35,974 nucleotides of DNA from Aeromonas sanarellii (GCF_000820085.1 NZ_CDBN01000076.1:1309-37282); one strand, 5' to 3'; numbered from the stretch's first letter, positions 1-8,749 are shown. The notes: generated from the sequence alone by a model not told the origin. A program made the numbers and translations.

Positions 1-1759
1 CCGCCGGCAGGGCGACCCGCATCAGATCCGGCCGCTGGGTCATCACGGCCCCCACCAGCAGACCGCCGTTGGAGCCACCGCGGATCGCCAGCCGATCGGT
101 GCGGGTGTAGCCCTCGGCCTTGAGGTACTCGGCCGCCGCGATGAAATCGTCGAACACGTTCTGCTTGTTCTGCTGGGTGCCCGCCAGGTGCCAGGCCTGG
201 CCGTACTCGCCGCCCCCGCGCAGGTTGGCCACCGCATAGACGCCCCCCAGATCCAGCCAGTTGGCCACCGACACGCTGAAGCTCGGAGTCAGGCTCACGT
301 CGAAGCCGCCATAGCCGTAGAGGATGGTCGGGTTGCTGCCATCGCGTTTCAGCCCCTTGCGGTAGCTGATGATGAGCGGCACCCGGGTGCCGTCCTTGCT
401 CTGGTAGAAGCGCTGCTCACAGACGTAATCCTCCGGCTTGAACGGCGCCGCCGAGGCGCGATAGAGACTGATGGCGCCGCTCTTTGGCTCGAACCGGTAG
501 AGAGTCGGCGGCTGGGCATAGTGCTCGAAGCCGAAGTAGAGGGCGGGATCATCGTGCTTGCCGTTGAAGCCGCTGACGCTGCCAAGGCCGGGCAGCGCCA
601 CCTCGCGCACCCGCTTGCCTTCATAGTCGAACTGCTCGACCCGGGCGGTGGCATCCACCATGTACTCGGCGAACAGATAGCCGCTGCCGCTGTGCACCGT
701 CAGCACCTGCTGACGCTCGGGGATGAGATCCCGCCAGCGGGCCGGCCCCGGGTTGGCGGCATCCACCGTCACCAGCCGGCGGTTGGGGGCGTCCCGGTTG
801 GTCAGCAGGTAAAGCGTGCTGCCCTGGTTGTCCACCAGGCTCACGTCCGCATCCAGATCCCCCTGTACCGTCAGCAGCGGCGCGTTCTCCTGTCTCAGAT
901 CCTTCACATAGAGGCGGTTGCCGGAAGTGGAGTTCGCCGCCGAGATGAGCAGGAAGCGGTCATCCTCGGTGACGGTCGCCCCCACGTAGCGGTGGTGCTG
1001 GGCCGGGATGGCGCCGAACACCAGCCGGTCCTCCTCCTGCGCCGTGCCGAGCCGGTGGAAATAGACCTTGTGCTGATCGGTCTTGGCCGACAGCTCGCTG
1101 CCGTCGGGCTTGTCGTAGCTCGAGTAGAAGAAGCCCTCGTTGCCGAGCCAGCTGATGCCGCTGAACTTCACGTCTTTGAGGGGCGCCTCCAGCGGCTGTT
1201 TGCTCTCCACGTCCATCAGGTGGATCTCGCGCCAGTCGCTGCCCGCCAGCGACAAGGAGTAGGCCAGGATGCGGCCGTCCCGGGAGAAGCTCAGCTGGTC
1301 CAGCGCCGTGGTGCCGTCGGGGCTGAGGGTATTGGGATCGAGGAACACCTCGGCCGGCTTGCCCTCCTGCTGGCGCCACAGCACGTTCTGGTTCTGCAGG
1401 CCGTCGTTCTTGAAGAAGTAGTGGTAGCGCCCCTCGCGAAACGGCGCCCCCTCCTTGGCGTAGTTCCAGGACGAGGCCAATTGCTCCTTGATGGCGGCCC
1501 GATACGGGATCTGCGCCAGATAACCCTGAGTCACCCGGTTCTGGGCCTTGACCCAGGCCTCGGTCTCGGGGCTGCGGTCATCCTCCAGCCAGCGATAGGG
1601 GTCGGCCACGGCCTGGCCGAAGTAGTGATCCACCTGATCCCCCTGGCGGGTGACGGGGTAGTGAAGGCGCGCTTTCCCTGACATGGCATCCTCTCTGGTT
1701 GGCTGGCCGCTGCACGCACACAGCAGTGACAGGGCCAGCAGGCTGACAAAGGCTCGCAT
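1..1759 (-). CDS. Prolyl oligopeptidase (prolyl endopeptidase), 3' end cut by window edge
   Basis: Serine peptidase of family S9A, cleaving after proline in short peptides. The 586 codons in the window cover the N-terminal strand, the seven-bladed propeller and the start of the alpha/beta-hydrolase domain. The nucleophile motif GGSNGGLL is visible with Ser at codon 563 from the first ATG; the catalytic Asp and His lie beyond the edge. Two starts compete. The ATG at 1759 has a GGGAG ribosome site and adds a hydrophobic leader ending in LLCACSG, which resembles a lipoprotein signal. The in-frame ATG at 1684 begins [10 protein letters not shown], and counting from it the Ser becomes residue 538, the numbering I recall for the Aeromonas enzyme. 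I list the longer form; whether the protein is cytoplasmic or exported depends on this choice. The family call is very secure. It diverges from the gene at 1975. Confidence 0.95.
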   Translation of the reverse strand, partial: MRAFVSLLALSLLCACSGQPTREDAMSGKARLHYPVTRQGDQVDHYFGQAVADPYRWLEDDRSPETEAWVKAQNRVTQGYLAQIPYRAAIKEQLASSWNYAKEGAPFREGRYHYFFKNDGLQNQNVLWRQQEGKPAEVFLDPNTLSPDGTTALDQLSFSRDGRILAYSLSLAGSDWREIHLMDVESKQPLEAPLKDVKFSGISWLGNEGFFYSSYDKPDGSELSAKTDQHKVYFHRLGTAQEEDRLVFGAIPAQHHRYVGATVTEDDRFLLISAANSTSGNRLYVKDLRQENAPLLTVQGDLDADVSLVDNQGSTLYLLTNRDAPNRRLVTVDAANPGPARWRDLIPERQQVLTVHSGSGYLFAEYMVDATARVEQFDYEGKRVREVALPGLGSVSGFNGKHDDPALYFGFEHYAQPPTLYRFEPKSGAISLYRASAAPFKPEDYVCEQRFYQSKDGTRVPLIISYRKGLKRDGSNPTILYGYGGFDVSLTPSFSVSVANWLDLGGVYAVANLRGGGEYGQAWHLAGTQQNKQNVFDDFIAAAEYLKAEGYTRTDRLAIRGGSNGGLLVGAVMTQRPDLMRVALPA

Positions 1760-1974
1760 CGAGGCGGCTCCCTGCGGTTTGAGTAAGCGGGCAGGGTAAC
1801 AAAGAGCGCCGGATGGCCCAACCCCCCGACCGGTGGCAGAGGGTGGCCCGCCGACAAAGGGGAGCCATATGAACTTTTTCGCTTAAGTTTGCCGCTTTAT
1901 TTTGTTTGTTATCCGGCCCCTGGGTCACAGGATGGAATAAGAAACCAGCCAACGTGACACATTCAGGATAAAGC

Positions 1975-3186
1975 ATGCCGTACAGCTACCTATCACATCT
2001 GCGGTGCAGCAAGACGGGCGAGATCCATGATGCCGATCAACCCCAGCAACTGAGCCGGGTCGGTGCGCCGCTGCTCGCCAGCTACGATCTCGAGGCCCTG
2101 AAGCAGGCCTGGCATCCGGCCGCCCTGCTGGGTCGTCCCGCCAGCCTGTGGCGCTACCACGAGCTGCTGCCGGTACGCGACCCCGCCCAGGTGGTCACCC
2201 TGGGGGAAGGCTTCACCCCGCTCTTGCCCCTGCCCACCCTGGGCAAGCAGATCGGCATTCCGGATCTCTGGATGAAGGATGAGAGCGTCATCCCCACCGG
2301 CTCCTTCAAGGCCCGGGGCGCCGCGGTCGGCGTCTCCCGCGCCCGGGAGCTCGGTGTCACCCACTTCGCCATGCCCACCAACGGCAACGCCGGTGCGGCC
2401 TGGGCGCTCTACGGCGCCCGCGCCGGGCTGCGCAGCACCATAGTCATGCCCCAGGCGGCCCCCGCCATCACCAGGCTGGAGACCTCGCTGGCCGGCTCCC
2501 GCCTCTATCTGGTGGACGGCCTCATCAGCGACGCCGGTCGCCAGGTGGCCGAGGCGGTGGCCGAGCAGGGGCTGTTCGATGCCTCCACCCTCAAGGAGCC
2601 CTATCGCATCGAGGGCAAGAAGACCATGGGGCTGGAGATCGCCGAGCAGCTTGGCTGGACCCTGCCGGACGTCATCCTCTACCCCACCGGCGGCGGAGTC
2701 GGTCTCATTGGCATCTACAAGGCGCTGCGGGAATTGCAGGAGCTGGGCTGGGTCAAGGGGCCGCTGCCGCGATTGGTGGCGGTGCAGGCGAGCGGCTGCG
2801 CCCCCATAGTCCAGGCCTGGCAGCAGGGGGAGCGCGAGTCGCGCTTCTGGCCTGACTCCCAGACCCTGGCCTTTGGCATCAACGTGCCCAAGGCGCTGGG
2901 GGATTTTCTGGTGCTGGACGCCCTCTATCGCACCGAGGGCTGCGCCATAGCAGTGGACGACAGAGCCATCCAGAGCGAGATCCGCCAGCTCGCCACTCGC
3001 GAAGGCAGCTTCGTCTGCCCGGAAGGGGCGGCCGCCTTCGCCGCAGCCCGCCAGCTTCGGGAATCGGGCTGGATCCAGGGGGGCGAGCGGGTGGTGGTGC
3101 TCAACACAGGTGCCGGCATCAAGTACCCGGACGCCATCACAGTGCTGCCCCAGCGGCTGCGCCGCGACGGGAGGATACCGGCATGA
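1975..3186 (+). CDS. Threonine synthase-like PLP-dependent enzyme
   Basis: 403-residue fold-type II PLP enzyme. The N-terminal HLRCSKTGE segment resembles the zinc-ribbon-like start of plant/cyanobacterial threonine synthases. GSFKARG carries the likely PLP-binding Lys112, TNGNAG binds substrate/phosphate, and PTGGGVGL is the glycine-rich PLP-phosphate loop. The ribosome site AGGA precedes the ATG. Its stop overlaps the ATG of the next permease (ATGA), so it is the first gene of an amino acid importer operon rather than of a thr operon. That context suggests a paralogue acting on an imported amino acid or phospho-amino acid (a lyase, dehydratase or synthase) rather than the housekeeping enzyme. 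Family secure; substrate unknown. Confidence 0.85.
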   Translation: MPYSYLSHLRCSKTGEIHDADQPQQLSRVGAPLLASYDLEALKQAWHPAALLGRPASLWRYHELLPVRDPAQVVTLGEGFTPLLPLPTLGKQIGIPDLWMKDESVIPTGSFKARGAAVGVSRARELGVTHFAMPTNGNAGAAWALYGARAGLRSTIVMPQAAPAITRLETSLAGSRLYLVDGLISDAGRQVAEAVAEQGLFDASTLKEPYRIEGKKTMGLEIAEQLGWTLPDVILYPTGGGVGLIGIYKALRELQELGWVKGPLPRLVAVQASGCAPIVQAWQQGERESRFWPDSQTLAFGINVPKALGDFLVLDALYRTEGCAIAVDDRAIQSEIRQLATREGSFVCPEGAAAFAAARQLRESGWIQGGERVVVLNTGAGIKYPDAITVLPQRLRRDGRIPA

Positions 3187-3848
3187 GCTTCGACTGGTCC
3201 TTTGTCCTCAGCACACTGCCGGCCTTTGGCCAATCGGTCTGGGTCACCCTGCAGCTCGGCGCCATCGTGATCTTCACCTCACTCGTCGTGGCGATGCTCA
3301 ACGTGACGCTGCTCGGCCTGCGCCGGCCCTGGCTGAACCGGGTGATCCGCGCCTATGTGGAGCTGGCCCGCAACACGCCGCTCTTGATCCAGCTGTTTTT
3401 TCTCTACTTCGGGCTGCCGGCCCTGGGGCTGTCCCTGTCGGGTTTCACAACGGCGGTGATCGCCATGACCTTCCTCGGCGGCGGCTACCTGACCGAGGCG
3501 CTGCGGGCCGGGGTGCAGGCGGTGCCCGCCAGCCAGCTGGAGGCAGGTCAGGCCATCGGCCTCTCCCGCTGGCAATTGCTGCGCCACGTTCAACTGCCCC
3601 AGGCCTGGCTCGCCAGCCTGCCGGCGCTCTTTGCCAACTTCATCTTTCTGCTCAAGGAGACCACCGTGGCCTCGGCGGTGGCGGTGCCCGAGCTGCTCTA
3701 CACCACCAAGAACTACATCGCCCTCTACTACAAGACCTACGAGATGCTGGCGGTGCTGACCTTGATGTGCGTGCTGATCTTCCTGCCGCTGTCCCTTGCC
3801 CTGCGCGTCGTTGAAAGGAGGCTGCAACATGGTCAGTTCGGTCACTGA
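3183..3848 (+). CDS. Polar amino acid ABC transporter permease (HisM/GlnP family), subunit 1
   Basis: 221-residue inner-membrane permease of the histidine/glutamate/glutamine class. Several hydrophobic segments are visible. The ATPase-contact (EAA) loop reads EALRAGVQAVPASQLEAGQA followed by GLSRWQLLRHVQLPQA, around residues 103-140. It starts in an ATGA overlap with the upstream PLP enzyme gene. The last codons (HGQFGH then TGA) lie inside one copy of a duplicated stretch that also holds a Shine-Dalgarno and an ATG in the +1 frame (see 3829-3939). With the second permease it would form the heterodimeric channel. Confidence 0.93.
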   Translation: MSFDWSFVLSTLPAFGQSVWVTLQLGAIVIFTSLVVAMLNVTLLGLRRPWLNRVIRAYVELARNTPLLIQLFFLYFGLPALGLSLSGFTTAVIAMTFLGGGYLTEALRAGVQAVPASQLEAGQAIGLSRWQLLRHVQLPQAWLASLPALFANFIFLLKETTVASAVAVPELLYTTKNYIALYYKTYEMLAVLTLMCVLIFLPLSLALRVVERRLQHGQFGH

Positions 3849-3939
3849 ATCGCTGATGCAGGCATCGATCGTCCTGCTGCCACCATCCGACACCGATGCA
3901 GAGAAAAGGAGGGATCGATATGGTCAGTCCGGTCACTGA
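3829..3939 (+). CDS. Small coupled ORF from duplicated permease start region
   Basis: A 36-residue ORF starting MVSSVTESLMQ, overlapping the end of permease 1 by 20 bases and the preferred start of permease 2 by 20 bases. It has its own AAGGAGG site. Its first residues mirror permease 2 (MVSPVTEQLTQ), and its last residues YGQSGH-stop mirror the end of permease 1 (HGQFGH-stop). In nucleotides, 3829-3863 and 3920-3954 match at 30 of 35 positions. It therefore looks like a duplicated copy of the stop/start junction. It may be a decayed duplication or a translational relay passing ribosomes from permease 1 to permease 2. Whether the peptide is made or stable is unknown. Confidence 0.45.
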   Translation: MVSSVTESLMQASIVLLPPSDTDAEKRRDRYGQSGH

Positions 3940-4582
3940 GCAGCTGACGCAGGCGCTGCCGCTGCTGGCGGTGGGCGCGGGCCAGACCCTCGCCATCTCG
4001 CTGCTCGCCATCCTGTTCGCCACCCTGGGCGGGGTCGGTTACGGCGTGCTGGCCCAGCAGGGGGGAAGGCTGACTCGGGGAGTGTTGCGAGTCTATCTGG
4101 AGCTGTTTCGGGTAGTGCCCGTGCTGGTCTGGCTCTACCTCTTCTTCTTCGGGCTGCCGATCTTCTTCGGCCTGGATATCCCGGCCTTCTGGTGCGCCGT
4201 GCTGGTGCTTGCCCTGTGGGGCGCCAGCGAGGTGGGCGAAGTGGTGCGCGGCGGCCTCAAGTCGCTCGCCCGCGGTCAGCAGGAGGCCGGTCTGGCCCTC
4301 GGGCTCTCCCGCTGGCAGCTCTATCGCCACGTGTTGCTGCCCCAGGCGCTACAACGGCTGACGCCGCCCACCATCAACATCCATACCCGCATCATCAAGA
4401 CCAGCTCGCTGGCGGTGCTGATCGGGGTGGTGGAGGTGATCAAGGTGGGCCAGCAGATCATCGAGCGCACCTATGGCTCGCTGCTCATCTACGGTCTGCT
4501 GTTCCTGTTCTTTTTTCTGGTCTGCTATCCGCTCTCGCTCGTCTCGCGCCGGCTGGAGCAACAATGGGGTAATGCGGTATGA
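3920..4582 (+). CDS. Polar amino acid ABC transporter permease (HisM/GlnP family), subunit 2
   Basis: 220-residue permease partner of the preceding gene. The EAA loop is EVVRGGLKSLARGQQEAGLA then GLSRWQLYRHVLLPQA. The frame is open from an ATG at 3896, but an AAAGGAGGG site sits just before the in-frame ATG at 3920, which gives the usual family N-terminus (MVSPVTEQ), so I use 3920. The stop overlaps the ATPase ATG (ATGA). A 91-bp shifted duplicate of its start lies immediately upstream. Confidence 0.93.
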   Translation: MVSPVTEQLTQALPLLAVGAGQTLAISLLAILFATLGGVGYGVLAQQGGRLTRGVLRVYLELFRVVPVLVWLYLFFFGLPIFFGLDIPAFWCAVLVLALWGASEVGEVVRGGLKSLARGQQEAGLALGLSRWQLYRHVLLPQALQRLTPPTINIHTRIIKTSSLAVLIGVVEVIKVGQQIIERTYGSLLIYGLLFLFFFLVCYPLSLVSRRLEQQWGNAV

Positions 4583-5340
4583 CACCTCTGCTTGAGCTCA
4601 ATGCTGTCAGCAAACAATTCGGCCAAAACCGGGTACTGGACGGGGTCAGCCTCACGGTGAACGCCGGGGAAGTGATCGTCATCCTGGGGCCGAGCGGCTG
4701 CGGCAAGAGCACCTTGCTGCGCACCCTCAACGGGCTCGAACCCATTCAGGGGGGCGAGATCCGCTTCGATGGCGTGCTGCTGGATGGTGCCACCGACTGG
4801 CAGCGGCTGCGCCAGCGGATCGGCATGGTGTTCCAGAGCTATCACCTCTTCCCCAACCTGACGGTGCTGGAGAACGTGCTGCTCGGCCCTGTGCAGGTGC
4901 AGAAGCGGGAGCGGGCCGAGGCCCTGCTGCAGGCGGAACAGCTGCTGACCCGGGTTGGCCTGTGGGAGCGGCGCCATGACTATCCGCGCCAGCTCTCCGG
5001 CGGCCAGCAGCAGCGGATCGCCATAGTGCGGGCCCTGTGCATGAACCCCCAGGTGATGCTGTTTGACGAGGTGACCGCTGCGCTGGACCCCGAGATGGTG
5101 CAGGAGGTGCTGGAGGTCATCCGGGATCTCGCCGGCAGCGGCATGACCCTGCTCATCGTCACCCACGAGCTGGCGTTCGCCCGGGCGGTGGCGGATCGCA
5201 TCGTCTTCATGGACGGCGGCCACATCCTGGAGCAGGCAGCCCCCCATCAATTTTTCGAGAACCCGCGCAGCCAGCGCGCACGCCAGTTCCTCGCCAAGTT
5301 TTCTTATACAACTGTCATCAAACGAAAGGAGTCAGCATGA
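4579..5340 (+). CDS. Amino acid ABC transporter ATP-binding protein
   Basis: 253-residue ATPase energising the importer at the cytoplasmic face. Walker A GPSGCGKST is at residues 37-45, Q-loop Gln86 lies in VFQSYHLF, the signature LSGGQQQR is at 139-146, and Walker B VMLFDE at 159-164 is followed by the D-loop ALDPE. It is closest in style to the GlnQ/HisP class. The ATG overlaps the permease stop, and its own TGA overlaps the ATG of the binding protein, so all five genes are translationally coupled. Confidence 0.96.
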   Translation: MTPLLELNAVSKQFGQNRVLDGVSLTVNAGEVIVILGPSGCGKSTLLRTLNGLEPIQGGEIRFDGVLLDGATDWQRLRQRIGMVFQSYHLFPNLTVLENVLLGPVQVQKRERAEALLQAEQLLTRVGLWERRHDYPRQLSGGQQQRIAIVRALCMNPQVMLFDEVTAALDPEMVQEVLEVIRDLAGSGMTLLIVTHELAFARAVADRIVFMDGGHILEQAAPHQFFENPRSQRARQFLAKFSYTTVIKRKESA

Positions 5341-6173
5341 AAAAAATCACCTCGGTTCTGTTTAGCGCCCTGATCGGCCTCGGCCTCGCCAGCGGCGGCG
5401 CCCAGGCGGCGGACGGTTCCCTTGCCAAGATCAAGGAACGCGACAAGCTCATCGTCGGCGTCTTCACCGACAAGCCCCCCTTCGGCTATGTGGACGAGAA
5501 GGGCAACTACGTGGGTTTCGACACCGATCTCGGTCGCCGCTTCGCCAAGGACCTGCTGGGGGACGAGAACAAGGTCGAGTTCGTGGCGGTGGAGCCCGCC
5601 AGCCGCATTCCCTTCCTGCAGAGCGACAAGGTGGATCTGATCCTCGCCAACATGACGGTGACCCCGGAGCGGCGCCAGGTGGTGGACTTCACCAACCCGA
5701 ACCTGCGAGTGGCGGTACAGGTGCTGGTGCCACAAGGGAGCCCGGCCAAGAAGCTCGACGATCTGGCCAGCAAGCGGCTTATCGTCACCACCGGCACCAC
5801 GGCGGACATCTGGCTGACCCGCAACCACCCGGACTGGCAAGTGCTCAAGTTCGAGAAGAATTCCGAATCCCTGCAGGCGCTGGCCCAGGGCCGTGGCGAC
5901 GCCTACGCCCAGGACAACCTGGTGCTCTTCAGCTGGGCCAAGGAGAACCCGGGCTATCGGGTGCTGCCCGAGAAGCTGGGCTCGGAAGACCCCATAGCGC
6001 CGGCGGTGAAGAAGGGCAATATCGAGCTGCGTGACTGGGTCAACGACCGCCTCGCCAAGCTGGGGGAAGAGAAGTACCTGCTGAAACTCTACGACCAGTA
6101 TGTGCGCGACAAACTGAGCGCCGATACCGATCCCAACGACGTGATAGTGGAAGGAGGCAAGTGGCAGGGCTGA
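5337..6173 (+). CDS. Periplasmic amino acid-binding protein of ABC importer (family 3, PEB1-like)
   Basis: 278-residue solute-binding protein. It has a clear Sec signal (MKKITSV, a hydrophobic core, then AQA before ADG) with cleavage near residue 24. The mature part has the family-3 layout: an initial LIVGVFTDKPPFGY strand, then GFDTDLGRRFAKDLLG, then LANMTVTPERRQVVDFTNP. Overall it resembles the aspartate/glutamate-binding PEB1 type. Start chosen by AAGGAG six bases before the ATG. It is last in the operon and is followed by a hairpin and a terminator. The ligand is not readable from sequence; acidic amino acids or glutamine are the leading guess. Confidence 0.92.
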   Translation: MKKITSVLFSALIGLGLASGGAQAADGSLAKIKERDKLIVGVFTDKPPFGYVDEKGNYVGFDTDLGRRFAKDLLGDENKVEFVAVEPASRIPFLQSDKVDLILANMTVTPERRQVVDFTNPNLRVAVQVLVPQGSPAKKLDDLASKRLIVTTGTTADIWLTRNHPDWQVLKFEKNSESLQALAQGRGDAYAQDNLVLFSWAKENPGYRVLPEKLGSEDPIAPAVKKGNIELRDWVNDRLAKLGEEKYLLKLYDQYVRDKLSADTDPNDVIVEGGKWQG

Positions 6174-6229
6174 GCCTGCCGAGGGAAGTGCTGAGTGTGA
6201 AGTGTGTGATCTTTGGTTCCGTTGGTCCG

Positions 6230-6245
6230 CAAACCGCAAGGTTTG
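6230..6245 (+). other. GNRA-like hairpin after importer operon
   Basis: A short perfect stem CAAACC / GGTTTG closed by a GCAA tetraloop, eight bases ahead of the terminator stem. It may protect the 3' end of the operon mRNA; this role is inferred. Confidence 0.4.
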
Positions 6246-6252
6246 ACCTTTC

Positions 6253-6284
6253 AGGCGTCCCCTCCGGGTGGCGCCTTTTTTTGT
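6253..6284 (+). terminator. Intrinsic terminator of the importer operon
   Basis: AGGCG...CGCCT stem with an inner CCC/GGG pairing, followed at once by a run of seven T. It separates the importer operon from the MgtC-family gene. Confidence 0.85.
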
Positions 6285-6378
6285 TTGCCAGACGGGTCGC
6301 CGGCTCTGTGAGCCAGCTCCCCCTGCCCGGGGGCTGTCTGTGCCATCCTCACAGACACGGCAACGAGAGGAGAGCAGC

Positions 6379-7641
6379 ATGTGGATAGAGGCGGAGCCCG
6401 TCTACGGCGCCCTGGTGTCCCTGGCCATCGGGCTCATCATCGGACTGGAGCGGGGCTGGCAGGTACGCCAGCTGGGTGACAACCAGCGCATCGCCGGGAT
6501 GCGGACCTATGGCCTCATCGGCCTGCTCGGCGGGGTCTGCGCCCTGCTGCTGCCGACCCTGGGGCCCTGGCTGGCCCTGCTCGGCCTGCTGACGGTGGTG
6601 GCAGGCTGCGGCCTCTCGGTCTGGCTGGCCCTGCGCTGGCAAGGGGAGTTCGGTCTCACCAGCTCGGTGGCCATGGTGCTCACCTATTTGCTGGGGCTGA
6701 TGTCGGTGCTGCAGAGCCCGAGCGAGGCGGTGGCCTGCGCCGTGCTGGCGGCGCTGCTGATGGGGCTCAAGGGCAAGATCCAGCAGGGCATGCTGTTTTT
6801 GAGCGAGACGGAATTCCACGCGACCCTGCGTTTCCTGCTCATCTCCCTGGTGCTGCTGCCCGTGCTGCCCGATGCGGAGATGGGCCCCCTCGACGCCTTC
6901 AACCCCTTCAAGATCTGGCTGATGGTGGTGATCATCGCGGGGATCTCGTTCTGTGGTCACTTCGCGGTGCGCCTGCTCGGCACCCGTGCCGGGCTGGTGC
7001 TCACCAGCATGCTGGCGGGGCTCGCCTCCTCCACCGCCCTCACCCTGCAATTTGCCCGCCTCAACAGGGAGCAGGGAGGTCTGGAGCGACTGCTGGCCAC
7101 CGGCATCCTGCTGGCGGGGGCCACCATGTGGCTGCGGCTGCTGGTGCTGGTGCTGCTCATTCACGGCGAGCTGGCGATGCGCCTGGCCGCCCCCCTGCTG
7201 CTGCTGGCAGCCATCGTCTACGGCTTCGCCTTCTGGTTCTGGCGCCAGCGGGAGGAGATGACCGACAACCCGGTGCAGCCCAGGACCAGCAACCCGCTGG
7301 ATCTTGCCACCGCCATCAAGTTCGGCCTGCTGCTGGCCCTCATCGGCTTCATGGCCACCCTGCTGCAGAGCAAGGTGGGTGACTCCGGGGTCTATCTGCT
7401 GGCGCTGGTCTCAGGCATCACGGATGTGGACGCCATCACCCTCTCCCTCTCCCAGCTCTCCCACAAGGAACTGGCCCTGGAGGTGGCCGCCCGGGGCATA
7501 CTGCTCGCCGGCCTGGTCAACTCCCTGGTGAAGGGACTGCTGGCGCTGGTGATCGGCGGCCGCCGCCTGGGGCTCAGGGTCATGCTGCCCTACCTGCTCT
7601 CCGTCCTGCTGATCCTGCCCCTGGTCTGGCCGGCAGGATGA
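6379..7641 (+). CDS. MgtC/DUF4010 family integral membrane protein
   Basis: 420 residues, strongly hydrophobic with about a dozen predicted membrane segments. The N-terminal part has the MgtC/SapB hallmark GLIIGLERGW (about residues 16-25) and GMRTYGLIGLLGG. The C-terminal DUF4010 part holds GITDVDAITLSLSQL. The frame is open further upstream (to 6268), but a GAGGAGAGCAGC site directly before the ATG at 6379 and the family start support the shorter form. The molecular role of this family is not established; links to magnesium or stress have been proposed for MgtC itself. It is preceded by a terminator and so probably has its own promoter. Confidence 0.88.
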   Translation: MWIEAEPVYGALVSLAIGLIIGLERGWQVRQLGDNQRIAGMRTYGLIGLLGGVCALLLPTLGPWLALLGLLTVVAGCGLSVWLALRWQGEFGLTSSVAMVLTYLLGLMSVLQSPSEAVACAVLAALLMGLKGKIQQGMLFLSETEFHATLRFLLISLVLLPVLPDAEMGPLDAFNPFKIWLMVVIIAGISFCGHFAVRLLGTRAGLVLTSMLAGLASSTALTLQFARLNREQGGLERLLATGILLAGATMWLRLLVLVLLIHGELAMRLAAPLLLLAAIVYGFAFWFWRQREEMTDNPVQPRTSNPLDLATAIKFGLLLALIGFMATLLQSKVGDSGVYLLALVSGITDVDAITLSLSQLSHKELALEVAARGILLAGLVNSLVKGLLALVIGGRRLGLRVMLPYLLSVLLILPLVWPAG

Positions 7642-7668
7642 CGGGGATCACCTCCCCGGGGTGACAGA

Positions 7669-7698
7669 CTGACTCCCCTCCCCCTTGTCACGTATACT
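7669..7698 (+). promoter_or_regulatory. Candidate sigma70 promoter for the sugar acetyltransferase gene
   Basis: A -10 box TATACT at 7693-7698 with a CTGACT element 18 bases upstream (7669-7674). It lies 29 bases before the chosen start codon at 7728. Confidence 0.5.
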
Positions 7699-7727
7699 GC
7701 CCCCTCTTGCAGCACGAGGAGATGACC

Positions 7728-8315
7728 ATGGCGAGCGATTGGGACGGGATTCTGGCGGGCGGCCCTCTCACCCAGACCGAGGAGATAGCGAACGACAGGA
7801 TCCGCGGCCAGGCGCTGCTGGCACGGCTCAACGCCTCCACGGCAGGGGATCAACCCCTGCGCCAGCAGATCTGCGGCGAGCTGTTTGGCCACTGCCCCGA
7901 CTCCTGCTGGATCAGCACCCCCTTCACCTGCGAATTCGGTCGCAACATCCACATCGGCGAGAAGACCTTCTTCAACTTCAACGTCACCATACTCGACGTG
8001 GGCGAGGTGCACATCGGCAGCCACGTGCTGCTGGCCCCCAACGTGCAGATCTACACCGCCACCCACAGCATGGATTTCCAGGAGCGGCGCAACTGGACCG
8101 CCTACAACAAGCCGGTACGCATCGGCGATGACTGCTGGATTGGCGGCGGCGCCATCATCTGCCCCGGCGTCACCATAGGGCCGCGCACCATCATAGGGGC
8201 CGGCGCCGTGGTGACCAGGGACATCCCTGCCGATTCGGTCGCCGTCGGCAATCCGGCTCGCGTGATCCGCACCTTAAGCCCGGGCGAGCCCCGGGATCCG
8301 GCGCTGCTGTCATGA
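7728..8315 (+). CDS. Sugar O-acetyltransferase (Maa/NodL/LacA family)
   Basis: 195-residue left-handed beta-helix acetyltransferase that moves acetyl from acetyl-CoA to a sugar hydroxyl in the cytoplasm. Hexapeptide-repeat turns run from about residue 65 to 180. The catalytic His113 lies in YTATHSMD. The end VAVGNPARVIR is characteristic. The frame is open from a TTG at 7707, but GAGGAG with six-base spacing points to the ATG at 7728. The stop overlaps the next ATG. Maltose-type acetyltransferase is the nearest description; the acceptor sugar is uncertain. Confidence 0.9.
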   Translation: MASDWDGILAGGPLTQTEEIANDRIRGQALLARLNASTAGDQPLRQQICGELFGHCPDSCWISTPFTCEFGRNIHIGEKTFFNFNVTILDVGEVHIGSHVLLAPNVQIYTATHSMDFQERRNWTAYNKPVRIGDDCWIGGGAIICPGVTIGPRTIIGAGAVVTRDIPADSVAVGNPARVIRTLSPGEPRDPALLS

Positions 8316-8653
8316 TGGTGCTGGCCCTGCTGCCCCTGGGCTGGGCCGGCTGGCTCGGGGTGCGGAACGCGAACTGGTGGCCGCTGGCCCTGATCCTGCT
8401 GATGAGCCTGCTGACCCTGGTCGCCTACGCCTGGGACAAGCGCCAGGCCATTCGTGGCGGCTGGCGCGTGCCCGAGGTCCGCCTCCATCTGCTGGAGCTG
8501 TGCGGCGGCTGGCCCGGCGCCCTGGTGGCCCGCCAGTGGCTGCGCCACAAGACCCAGAAGGGGAGTTATCGCCTGCGGTTCTGGGCCATCGTCTGGGGGC
8601 AATTATTGCTGCTCGGGATCTGGCTCGTCTGGCCGCTCTGGCAGGGGTTCTGA
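8312..8653 (+). CDS. DUF1294 family small membrane protein
   Basis: 113 residues with two or three hydrophobic segments and the DUF1294 core: WDKRQAIRGGWRVPE, then LLELCGGWPGALVARQ, then LRHKTQKGSYRLRFW. Function unknown. Some relatives carry an N-terminal cold-shock domain; this one does not. It overlaps the acetyltransferase stop at an ATGATG, so 8312 and 8315 are both possible starts and cotranscription is likely. Confidence 0.85.
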   Translation: MMVLALLPLGWAGWLGVRNANWWPLALILLMSLLTLVAYAWDKRQAIRGGWRVPEVRLHLLELCGGWPGALVARQWLRHKTQKGSYRLRFWAIVWGQLLLLGIWLVWPLWQGF

Positions 8654-8705
8654 ACCACCAGGACGGGCATTGCCGCCCATGGGCGGGTATGAGACAACGG
8701 AAGAC

Positions 8706-8724
8706 CGGGAGATGATCTCTCCCG
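8706..8724 (+). other. Hairpin between DUF1294 gene and PspB-like gene
   Basis: A seven-base stem CGGGAGA / TCTCCCG with a TGATC loop and no T-run. It could slow transcription or structure the leader of the next gene. Confidence 0.35.
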
Positions 8725-8749
8725 TTCAGGCATAGGCAAGGAGTCACTC

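Noticed and set aside
188..1681. 497-codon plus-strand ORF opposite the prolyl endopeptidase
   Set aside because: Mirror frame of a strongly coding high-G+C gene; composition rich in Ala/Val/Leu/His without any recognisable domain.
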